A stretch of DNA of 64,000 nt from Patiria pectinifera. Its lineage: Eukaryota; Echinodermata; Asteroidea; Valvatida; Asterinidae. The notes below the pieces were generated by a model. The model searched no databases and had not been told where the DNA came from. It worked only from the letters and a program-made list of their open reading frames with translations. Shown piece by piece: positions 20,155 through 29,721 of this stretch (position 1 is its first letter; the number at the start of each line of letters is the position of its first letter). A program made the position numbers and the translations under genes. The stretch lies in assembly GCA_029964075.1 (NCBI GenBank), contig CM057146.1:5909501-5973500 (forward strand), given 5' to 3'.

Positions 20155-22060
20155 TGTTTGTTGCCCTACCAGTCCTACACTGTAATTTATGTTCCAAGTT
20201 TGATTTTTTTTAACATGTACTAAAAATATTCATTGGATTTTCACTGGTTTCGGATGGTTTCTAGTCAAAAGAAAATTTCCCATAGAAGAAATGGTTATTG
20301 ATTTAAATGATTTTAGGAAACCATCACAGTAAATTCATACACTAGTGTCCAGATGTATTGATTTATGCACTTGGATGTTAATTATGTATGTGTTGTATTG
20401 ACTCGTGGGGTGTAAGCAAAAAAATGTTTTTTTTTGTTATCTGGGACGGAGTTCAGAAAGCTACTTAGGAGAACACTATTGTTCAGCAAATTGCTAAGCC
20501 GGGAACCAGTTACAATCGATGACGTACTTAAATTATATTTCACTTTGGCTGGTAACCAAAACATTTTCTGCATAGCAAAAGGTTGTGCTTTGTAGCCCCC
20601 TGAAATCTTTCCCCTAGGTTTTATTATTATTATTCTAATTATTATTATTTATTTATTCTCATCATGTAAAAACAAATAAAAAACACTAAAAACAATTTAT
20701 ACAAAGAATATGCGTAAAAGAGTTGGCATCTCATACAATTTTGATTATTTCATGCGCATTAGTACAAATAATTGATGATTTTCATTGAAATAACTTTGTG
20801 TGAACACAGTTTCGGTAAAGTAAAACTTTGAATCCCAAAAGTGCCTGGTTATAAGAATATTATTGTATTGTAGATTTGATTTTTTTTTTAAATAAAATTT
20901 GACGTTTTAGTTTGAGAGGGGAGCATTTGTGGAACCTGTACCTAGTAAGTATGAACATATATATGTACGTGTAAATGGTTTCAGGAAACCAGCTGATATT
21001 GATAAAAATGGTGTTACGGGGGAGAATGGTGCGTAGACTTCTTAAAGCCCAGTGCAAGACATTTGAAATAGGTTACTCGGAACTACAGTTACCCAGAAAA
21101 AAAATCGAAAAGGAAATAAAACTTCATTGCATATTTACATCAAAGACTAAAAAAAATGTTTACAAGAAACTAAGAAATACTCAAACAGATGGTTTAAGCA
21201 TTGAATTCTTTAAGTACATGGTCCTGTAACTGATCATAGTTGGTTGCTTTACTGTGTTATGTGAGCAAAGCACTCTTTATTAAAATACGAAATGTTTTCA
21301 TGTAGAATCATGTTCATTTTGTCTGCCTTTCTTCGAAATGTTAAAATGCATTAAAATGTTTTATGGGTTCAATTACAGACGTCCTTTATCCCCATTCTAG
21401 ACATTACTCTTAAAGTCGGACTTGTGTCGTCATCCACATTGCCATCTCCTTTTTAACAAGTAGGTTTCGGCGATCGCAAATTAGGGTCGAGGACGAGCCG
21501 AAGCCATGGGGATGAGGTTAGTAGGCGACCATTTTAGCCGATTTTCGGCTAACTTTGACAGAATTTATGTTACAAAAACGAGATTGACAGAAAATTTGAC
21601 AGAATGGATTTTTGGGGAAGATTTCTGGCAGAATTCTGCAAAAATGGTTATTTGACAGACAAACAGCAAATTTGAACAAAAAAGTGTACATTTGTTTAAA
21701 AAAGCTTTTAACAAACCCTTGCATAATGGGACAGGTAGGCTGGTCTAGGTGTTGAGGTTCACTGGGAAATGGACTTCGTCGTGGCCGGATCCGCATTTTG
21801 TTTAAAATTTACCAATGCATGTAATTTCACAACATCTTTATGTGACTAGATTGTTTATTTTGTAATGTTAATTTTAACTAAGGCAATACTACCAATCTGC
21901 ATGTGATTTTAAGTGTTTATAGTGTATTTTGAGTAATTCTGGGGCATTTGGCAGATTTTTGATAAATCTGACCGATTTTTGATGTGCATTTAGCAGAATT
22001 TGGTTCTGACCTTACGGTCACCCTGGAGGTTACCCATAACATTCAAGCACATTGGTGTTC
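20155..22060. other. No gene recognised; repeat fragments
   Basis: Includes TTATTATTATT low-complexity DNA near 20620-20660 and, at 21525-21730, an inverted copy of the CTGTCAAA/AGCCGAAAATCGGCT repeat. No host exon is evident. Confidence 0.45.
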
Positions 22061-22110
22061 CACGTTGGAACATTTACCTACGGAAACGTATTACCGCCAC
22101 ACATTTTTTT

Positions 22111-22325
22111 TTTCACGTACGTACGTGATAAGTTTCACGTACGTACATGATAAGTTATCTGTTTCACGTACGTACATGATAAGTTTCACGTACGTACGTG
22201 ATAAGTTTCACGTACGTACGCGATAAGTTTCACGTACGTACATGATAAGTTTCACGTACTTACGTGATAAGTTTCACGTACGTACATGATAAGTTTCACG
22301 TACGTACGTGATAAGTTTCAGTATA
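22111..22325 (+). repeat. Nine-unit array of a palindromic 22-bp repeat, left arm
   Basis: Nine copies of TTTCACGTACGTACGTGATAAG with few substitutions. The core CACGTACGTACGTG is its own reverse complement. A TTATCTG insertion separates units 2 and 3. Confidence 0.9.
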
Positions 22326-22351
22326 TCACGTGTTTTACTGCGTGCGTTTAG

Positions 22352-23018
22352 TTAGTCTGGTTCCCAGACCAAAAGATTCTGACTATTCCTGATGAATCTT
22401 AGGTCAGGCAGCCTCCGTGGCTAAAAATAAACATGACGACATTGATGGCCCTTTTTCAAAGCTCGGCTTTGTTTCCGATTTCGCTTTATCACGTTTAGCT
22501 TTTTAATGTTTTGAATTTTTAAGTAAATCACTTGCTTCGTAATATCATACAGTAATGCTAATACAGTTTGATATTTTTGTAAGATAACATTGACTAATGT
22601 TGATCTGGAATCTTCAAAATTAGGCACCCAAATAGCACTGTTAGCAGGCGGAGCCGAATGAAGACAGAGTTTTGGAAAATCTCAGTAATGGTCGTCAAAT
22701 TCAAAATTGTACATGACACAGCAAAAAGTTCGCCCATACGATCCGATTATATTTGATGCACAAAATCGTCGTTGAATTTCAAGATTTCTAAATGAAAGCA
22801 ATGAATATTAATTATCAACTCTTTTTAAAAAAATTAATAAGCAATTAGCAGTTAATTAAACCTATATTATATTCGGAAATACTCGGGCGCTATCCGATTG
22901 TCGACGAAACGAATTCGGCAAAGTTCGGAAATTTTCGGGAAAAAGGAGGAATTCCTCCCGTTTTAGTCACAAGATTCATCGGGAATAGTCAGAATGTTTT
23001 GGTCTGGGAACCAGATGA
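22352..23018. mobile_element. hAT-type MITE with 8-bp target duplication
   Basis: The ends TAGTCTGGTTCCCAGACC and GGTCTGGGAACCAGA are inverted. The 8-bp GCGTTTAG occurs at 22344-22351 and 23019-23026, the target duplication expected for hAT. A second copy in opposite orientation lies at 26838-27556. Confidence 0.8.
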
Positions 23019-23114
23019 GCGTTTAGTTTCAGTTAGTCGCGGCATGTCAACGATGTGACCAGAAGTGCGTCACGTCATACGAGCAAACTAACACGTGTAA
23101 ATGTACTTCCATAT

Positions 23115-23325
23115 GTGAAACTTATCGCGTACGTACGTGAAAACTTATCGCGTACGTACGTGAAAACTTATCGCGTACGTACGTGAAACTATCACGTACG
23201 TACGTGAAACTATCACGTACGTACGTGAAACTTATCACGTACGTACGTGTAACTTATCATGTACGTACGTGAAACAGATAACTTATCATGTACGTACGTG
23301 AAACTTATCACGTGCGTACGTGAAA
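23115..23325 (-). repeat. Nine-unit array of the palindromic 22-bp repeat, right arm
   Basis: Nine copies of the same unit inverted (CTTATCRCGTACGTACGTGAAA). The CAGATAA interruption occupies the mirror position of that in the left arm, so the two arrays are one inverted pair. Confidence 0.9.
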
Positions 23326-24445
23326 AAAAATTAATAAAAGTGTGGCGGTAATGTTGTGCCCATTCTTGAAAATCACGCATTCTCGAAAATGGGCGGGCAC
23401 ATTCTCGAGAATGTGCAACTGGATCCTTGCTCAATCTTGGCAAAAAATAACTCTTCCAGATTGAGCGCACATTCTTGAGAATGCGCGACAAGATAACGGT
23501 CTTGTCGATGCCGAGCACCGGCTGCGCTTGGCAAGTCTAGCTGCATCCTCGTTCACTGATTCTCAATAGTTATACTGTTGCAACGCAAGGCGCTGAAAAG
23601 TAGAGTGGATATGAAAAGTATACGCGTATTGGGGGAGGGGACCAGGGGAAAAAATAAGAAGAAAGAATTCAGATTTTTGGGATAATAAAAGAGGGGGGGG
23701 GGGACGTAAGAATGAAGAATGTGAAGAATGAGAATGAATGCTGCGACATCCCATAGTGCTAATGCTATTTCCCATTTAAATTGCCACCAATTTATTGTTC
23801 ACACCCCACCATAACGTCGCAGAGCTGGATTCTATCTAGTCAAAAGAGCAATTTTGGCAGCTTCTGGACATCGTTTTTTTTTCGTGGCACGCATATGATA
23901 CATACAGGGACTTGTACTTGTCTAGCCTAAACAAAGCACTTCCCAGACTAGTTCCCAGTCCTCCGTTATTACAAAACGTCCCATAAGTAGGCAGGAAAAA
24001 GCAATAATAGCAGGTTTAATTTGATTCAAATTATCGTAGTTATACGAGTACACAAGCATGGAACATTTTCTTTCCTCTTTATATGAATTGTTTCCCTTTT
24101 AACCGCTATACAATTCATTTAACATAATTATGTCGTGCAATGTTTGTTAAGATTGGGCAAAATTAATAAATTGTGCACGTGGTATTCCCACCCAATCTTA
24201 AGAATGAGCGCTCATTTTCAAAAATGAGCGCTCATTTTCAAGAATGGGCGCTCATTCTTAAGAATGCGCGCTCATTTTCGAGAATGCGTGATTTTCAAGA
24301 ATGGGCACAACACCAATACGTTTCCGTATTTACCAGTGTTGATACGTGCATGGAGAAAGTTTTATTTCTGCATCATAGTTACGTGTACTTGAAAATCCAG
24401 GTTTCGACCATGTTGCGACTATAGGCGTTGATTCCAAGTCATTGG

Positions 24446-24690
24446 GTCGTATGTATAAAAACTAGCAAATGCTAGGAATTTAAGCAAAAAGTAAAAGCAT
24501 TTACTTTGGTGTACAAGCATTAAGGAAAAGCAAATGCTTGATTCCGTCACATGAATAAAAGTTTCCTTTACTGTTCAGCATTTACTAGACAACAGGTAGC
24601 AAATGCTTCTTACTGTTGGATTGTTTACAAGGACGAATGATTGTCAACAATAGGGTGTCTTTTGTGTGTACGAACTGCCACACACTGTCC
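24446..24690. mobile_element. Truncated end of the TGGGTCGTATGTATAAAAAC MITE family
   Basis: Matches, in reverse, the right end of the copies at 35.8-39.5 kb, down to the TTTGTGTGTACGAACTGCC segment, then diverges. Confidence 0.8.
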
Positions 24691-24835
24691 AATTCAAGCA
24701 GCCGTATGGTTGCGAAGGCAAAGTGTCAGTCGTTGTCGAGGAAAGCTAATCCGATTACGTACTTAGACGCTATAATGGAGCAGTGAAATTTATGCACCCC
24801 AAAAAACATGACATTTTGAACGTTGTGTTTCTCAG

Positions 24836-25002
24836 AAAATATGCTTGGTATGATTGAAATGTTACATTCTAATATTGAAGAAGAAATTCTAAACTTCCTG
24901 TCAGTGAAAAAATCGCCGTCATCGATGCAGAAACGTCAATACTGGTTACTGTCAAAGCTGACCTTCAAGTCTGGAAGAAATCGTTCAATAACTTCCCCAA
25001 AT
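24836..25002 (+). CDS. Candidate orphan exon, unrecognised
   Basis: An open segment between a good acceptor (GTGTTTCTCAG) and donor (AAT|GTATGT). It encodes NMLGMIEMLHSNIEEEIL and further mixed sequence with no stop or low complexity. It follows directly after the truncated MITE end, so it may be interior sequence of a longer relative. No neighbouring exon is found. Confidence 0.2.
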
Positions 25003-25260
25003 GTATGTATTTTTCCCAATTCCTAGGAATTATCCCAGTTGTTATTTCACGAGTAGTTGGACATTTATATCATCTAAGTATATTTCGAATTTCAGCTTAA
25101 TTTGTTGTTGCAGACGCTAATGTTACAGCTTGAATCACCTGTTTGGAAAATTTCGAAGAGGATCAAAACATTATTTTTCTGACCCAATCCATGTGCATTG
25201 TTAGCGAAGCGCCGAAGGCGCTACGGCTGACCGATTTCGGCCAAGCAACACAATAACGTA

Positions 25261-25460
25261 TGGTAGGTGGCAGCAAGTCATTTTTTGCAAGTCCAAGTCA
25301 AGTCACAAGTCATTGTTTGCAAGTCCAAGTCAAGTCACAAGTCATTAGGTCCAGTCACAAGTCCAGTCACAAGTCATTAGGTCCAGTCACAAGTCAAGTC
25401 ACAAGTCATTTGGTCTAAAAACAAGTCAAGTCACAAGTATCTTTGTCCAAGAACACGTCA
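25261..25460. repeat. AAGTCAAGTCACAAGTC minisatellite-like repeat (copy 1)
   Basis: Overlapping AAGTC/CACAAGTC words over 200 bp. A second copy is at 26330-26485, ending in GACTCGAGTC palindromes. Confidence 0.75.
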
Positions 25461-25572
25461 AGTTGCAAATTATTTTGTGCAGCTGTAATAAGCTAAAAGA
25501 ATTAACCTGGCGTGAACTTACGAGTTATTTTGAACATGCCTCCTTAATTCCCCTTTTTCAATGTGTTGCAAT

Positions 25573-25835
25573 CATGGGCGTCGCCAGGATTTTTTCTAGA
25601 GGGGGGCAAAAAAATTTTTTGCCAAAAAATGCTTGTATTCCTCAACACATTCTCGATTTATCAGACTTAGAGGGGGGCAGGTACATTTTGCCCCCCCCCC
25701 CCAACTCATTAAATTTACACCACTTTGTCTTCGCGCCTCTTTTTCTTTTCTTTTTTTTTTTTTTTTTTGTTTTTTTTTTTTTTCAGGGGGGGGGGGGCAA
25801 GTGCCCCCCTTGCCCCCCCCCTCGCGACGCCCATG
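25573..25835. mobile_element. hAT MITE, ends CATGGGCGTCGC, 8-bp target duplication
   Basis: CATGGGCGTCGCCAGG and CTCGCGACGCCCATG are inverted. GTTGCAAT flanks both sides (25565-25572, 25836-25843). Long G, C and T homopolymers fill the interior, so the apparent 147-codon frame across it is not a gene. Confidence 0.9.
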
Positions 25836-26329
25836 GTTGCAATTACTATTCTTGTAGTTTATCACATAGGCCTATCCGTCGGATAGCCCTTTGTATACTT
25901 CAATAAATTTACTTTACATTGTAGAAATAAATGTTGAGATGACCGTGAAAAAAAGACTTCCTCACTCGATTACACGTAGTATACTAACACTTTATTGTTC
26001 AATGTTCATGTATACTAAACGCCTACCAATGGGTTAGGCTATCCGGTATTTTACATGCAATTGACAAAGGCCTGCTTCCTTTTCATGAAAGGTTCCTTTC
26101 AAAGTTTGTTCAACCAATACATTAAGCGAGAGACAATTGTTTATTGAAAACTGTAGTTTGTTGTGACAGTCTTATTGAACACTTTTTAAACTAGTGGGAA
26201 CTATTTATTTTACTGGATTCAGTCACTTAGGTCTATTTTCTGGAATGAAAAAGCTAATTAAAAGTATAATAGCTTAATTAAAGTGTATTGGGTCGCTCGA
26301 GTAGCGTCTGACTTGGGTTGGTAACAAGT

Positions 26330-26485
26330 CATTTTTTGCAATCCCAAGTCAAGTCACAAGTCATTGTTTGCAAGTCCAAGTCAAGTCACAAGTCAAAGCT
26401 GGTATTTACAAGTCAAGTCACAAGTCACAAAAATAGCGACTCGAGTCCGACTCGAGTCCAAGTCACATGACTCGAGTCAGCAACT
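26330..26485. repeat. AAGTCAAGTCACAAGTC repeat (copy 2) with GACTCGAGTC
   Basis: Same word structure as 25261-25460, continuing into GACTCGAGTCCGACTCGAGT-type palindromes. Confidence 0.75.
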
Positions 26486-26605
26486 CTGGTAGATAAGCAT
26501 ATTCATTTAGCGTCACTCGGCCTGACATGGCGTGGGTCTCGGTATCGACCATTGATCTCCATAAATGTGTGCTCCGGAGGTTTTTATCACTCTGTTTAAT
26601 ACCCC

Positions 26606-26672
26606 TTAGAGTCTGGGTGCTGATAATTACCCGAGCCGGAGGCGAGGGTAATTATCAGCACCCAGACTCTAA
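26606..26672. repeat. Perfect 27-bp-arm hairpin
   Basis: The arms (26606-26632 and 26646-26672) are perfect inverted copies starting TTAGAGTCTGGGTGCTGATA, with a 13-nt loop GAGCCGGAGGCGA. Probably a tiny MITE or recently formed foldback. Confidence 0.9.
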
Positions 26673-26837
26673 GTTTTGAATTTAGAACTATAAAATTTTG
26701 ACTCGCTGGTAGTGTTGCGCATGCCTACATGAGGACTGTGAACGTTCAACCAATAAAACGGTAAGAGGCACTGGATTTTTAGGAGTCCACATTTTATGTG
26801 ACACTGGAAAAGTGTTTAAGACCAGCTAGCCATGTCT

Positions 26838-27556
26838 TAGTCTGGTTCCCAGACCAAAAGATTCCGACTATTCCTGATGAATCTTAGGTCAGGTAGCCTC
26901 CGGTAATACAATGTATTACAATTTACATCACGTGACTAAAACGGGAGGAATTCCTCCTTTTTCCGAAACTGTCCGAAGTTTGCCGAATTCATTTCGTCGA
27001 CAATCGGATAGTGTCCGAGTATTTCCGAGTATAATATAGGTTTTATTAACTGCTAATTGCTTATTAAAAACTTAAAAAACTAGTTGATAATTAATATCCA
27101 TTGCTTTTATTTAGAAAACTTGAAATTCAACGACGATTTTGCACTCGGATCGTATACGAGGGGCGAACTTTTTGCTGCGTCATGCACTAGTTTGAATTTG
27201 ACGACCGTTACCGGCATTTTCCAAAACGCGGCGTGGTCTCAATTCGCCTCCGCCTGCTAACAGTGCTGTTTGGGTGTTCAACTTTGAAGATTCCAGGTTA
27301 AAATTAGTCAATTTGTTTACAGAAGTATTAAACTGTATATCATAACTGTATGATATATGAAGCAAGTGATTTATTTAAAAAAAAATCATCGGAACATCAA
27401 AAGCTTTATGTGATAAAGCGAATTCGGAAACGAAGTCGAGCTTTGAAAAAGGGCCTTCAATGTCGTCATGTTTATTTTTAGCCACGGAGGCTGCCTGACC
27501 TACAATTTAGACGTGTAGACGTCGGGGGAAATTGTCAGGTCGGGGAACCAGACTAC
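26838..27556. mobile_element. hAT-type MITE, second copy of the 22352-23018 family
   Basis: Same TAGTCTGGTTCCCAGACC end and matching interior (GGAATTCCTCC, CGACGATTTTG, AAAGGGCC) in the opposite orientation. The right end reads GGGGAACCAGACTA. Confidence 0.75.
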
Positions 27557-27655
27557 GGTTTCTGCACATGTATTGCAAGTGACCTTCCCCAATTTCTAAA
27601 GATACTAGAGAGGGAAAGATAGAAGAGTACGCTTAAAAAGTGAAACAGTTCACGG

Positions 27656-27981
27656 CAAGGGCGGATCCAGGGGGGGGGGGGGGCCAAAGGGGGCCATGCC
27701 CCCCCCCCCCAAAAAAAAAAACGAAACCAATTTTTTTTTTTTTATGTGACATTGCAATAAAGGCAGGCAATGAGCACACCACCATCTTTTCCTCAAACAA
27801 ACATTGGTTAAAGTGGTCAGAAGTTGCCTCAGATCGCACCACAGAGCATCTAGAATCCAAAAAAATTTCGGGGCCCTTAAGCGGGCCCCGAACCCCACGC
27901 CGTAATTTTTTTGACCCACTTTTTTGGGGGACCAAATTTTTTTTTGGCCCCCCCGAAAATTGTGTTCTGGATCCGCCCTTG
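27656..27981. mobile_element. hAT MITE, ends CAAGGGCGGATCCAG, 8-bp target duplication
   Basis: Inverted ends CAAGGGCGGATCCAG and CTGGATCCGCCCTTG, flanked by GTTCACGG at 27648-27655 and 27982-27989. Relatives: 42310-42610 (partial), 50343-50600, 53388-53505 and 54660-55045. Host flanking sequence (GATACTAGAG.GGGAAAGATA) is also duplicated on both sides (27600 and 28000). Confidence 0.9.
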
Positions 27982-28059
27982 GTTCACGGTTTCTGCACCC
28001 AGAGATACTAGAGGGAAAGATAGGACAGTACGCTTAAAAAGTGAAACAGGAAGTGCTTG

Positions 28060-29260
28060 CTCGCTATACGCGGCGCTATAGGATCTTTGCCCAAAAGGTC
28101 ACGAAGGGGAAGGGCGCCTCGTACGGTAGGTAGGTAAAAACTAGATTTTCCCCGTGCCCTCAACGTGAACACTTAAGTTATGCAAAGCCGGCCGCTAAAC
28201 TATTTTTTTTTGGGGGGGGAGGGGTTAAAATTATGTCGATATGTAACATTTTAGAGCAGATTATTCTCTGATTCATAGCACTATCCCTGTGCTTCAGGTG
28301 AAAATGCCTTGAAGTGTTTTTTTTTCAAGTTTTATGCTAAAGAGCTTTTGTACAGGTTCAGAGATAGGGGTGGTAATGTGAACAATTTATGCACTTTCAA
28401 TCATTGTCTTATTACTTTAGTTTTTATCGGGATTTTTTTCTCCAAAGGAAACAATACATTTATTAATTGATTGTTGAATTAATGAAATTAATTAACCCTA
28501 ACTCCCTAGGGGGTGTGCAAAATCGTATTGAATTTGGAGGATTCAGTACTGTTAGGGCTATTGAAATTATTAATGCATTTATATTTTATTCCTTCAGAAA
28601 TTATGAAATTTAAAAAAATTGTACAACGCGTGAAATGCAATGTAAAGCATTTTAAAAAATAATACGAATTATTATATTAATTAATTGTTAAATAAATTAT
28701 TTAGAATAATTGTTTAAATTGTTAAAGCATTTATTTTTATTTTTTTCAGAAATGATGCATTTTTAAAAAAGTGTACAGCGCTTGTAATGGAATGTTTAGC
28801 AGTTTTAAAATAATGTGAATTATTATTTTAACGTCAAAGCTTAAAAAATCATTCTATTTACGTTATGAGCAACGGGTTATAAAGGTTATAAACTGGAAAT
28901 GATTTATTCATATTTAATAATACGCTAATAAAATGCTAATTTGTTTTTCAACTTGAAGCAAGTCTCCATATTTGAACAACTTCAGGAAAGTTGTAGACTT
29001 TTAAGCAATCGCCGCTAGAGTCCTTATTGATTGCATTGCTGGGTCTCCCCCCCCCCGAAAACCAACTGATAAGCATTGCTAAATCTCAAAGTAATAATTT
29101 CATTGACTACTTTAATTCCCTTTTTATTCATTTATTCGTTCATTCATGCATTTCTTTATTTTTAAATTGACTCCTCGGTGTATTCGTCTTTTTAAAGTTG
29201 TGTTTCTTCATAAATGCAAAACCCGTTGGCATTTTACACCAGATGTCCTATAATTCACGT
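28060..29260. other. AT-rich intergenic DNA
   Basis: Mostly AT-rich with TTAATTAA and AATTATTA words. A one-sided TTAACCCTAACTCCC MITE end lies at 28492-28510. No gene is seen. Confidence 0.5.
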
Positions 29261-29270
29261 GTTAATTCAC

Positions 29271-29328
29271 CTTTCGCTCGTACCCCCCGCCCCACCTCCG
29301 CCGTTTGCAAGGCGGGGGTACGAGCGAA
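29271..29328. repeat. Short hairpin, TTTCGCTCGTACCCCC arms
   Basis: TTTCGCTCGTACCCCC and GGGGGTACGAGCGAAA are inverted within 58 bp, about 240 bp upstream of ST8Sia first exon 1a. A collapsed copy (TTCGCTCGTACC then poly-C then GAGCGAAA) is at 50882-50914. Confidence 0.8.
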
Positions 29329-29566
29329 AAATCAAATTCACCTTAGCGTCATGCGTGTTTACTTATCTGCCGTAAGCGGCGCCCTTACCCATAGCCCCAA
29401 TTCGATGACGTCATAGTGTTTCATAGGTCGCCGTACAAATAGAGACCTAGTGTCGTAACCATTGATCTCCATAGTATACACGGAGATCTATGGTCCTAAC
29501 TTCCAGACCACCGATGAACACATGCCCCGACGACAGCAGGTGGTTCTAGCAGATGTTTCTGAACTC

Positions 29567-29721
29567 ATGATGTACGTTTTATTGAGAAAAAAACGAAGAG
29601 TGCTCTTCATATTAATATTGACGGGCTGTTTAGGCTTGATGAATTTATACCGTGCATTGATCGGTGGCCAATACGACAGTCATCAACGACGGATATATCA
29701 GGAACGGACCTCTACACTCAG
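29567..29721 (+). CDS. ST8SIA: ST8Sia alternative first exon 1a (signal anchor)
   Basis: Encodes [11 protein letters not shown], a hydrophobic anchor [17 protein letters not shown], then a short stem ending ERTSTLR, with donor CAG|GTAAAA in phase 2. The frame is open further upstream, and an in-frame ATG at 29522 would add 15 residues, but similarity to exons 1b and 1c begins at MMYV/MYV. Joining to exon 2 (54268) keeps the frame. Confidence 0.8.

Larger units (their letters stand above)
22060..24345. mobile_element. 2.3-kb compound inverted-repeat element
   Basis: The outer inverted ends share TACGGAAACGTATT (about 22079) and AATACGTTTCCGTAT (about 24316). Inside are paired inverted arrays of a 22-bp palindromic unit (22111-22325 and 23115-23325) flanked by CCGCCACA/TGTGGCGG. 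To the right, another inverted pair (23348-23500 and 24190-24310) is built from GAATGCGCGCTCATTC-type words. No coding sequence is seen. Confidence 0.6.

Noticed and set aside
22111-23518. Repetitive arrays considered as CRISPR-like
   Set aside because: No unique spacers; units abut directly and form an inverted pair in a eukaryotic transposon context.
25463-25906. 147-codon frame
   Set aside because: It spans a hAT MITE with homopolymer runs and its target duplications; composition is repeat-driven.
27633-28011. Frames of 89-123 codons on both strands
   Set aside because: Entirely inside the GGGCGGATCC hAT MITE; shadow frames.
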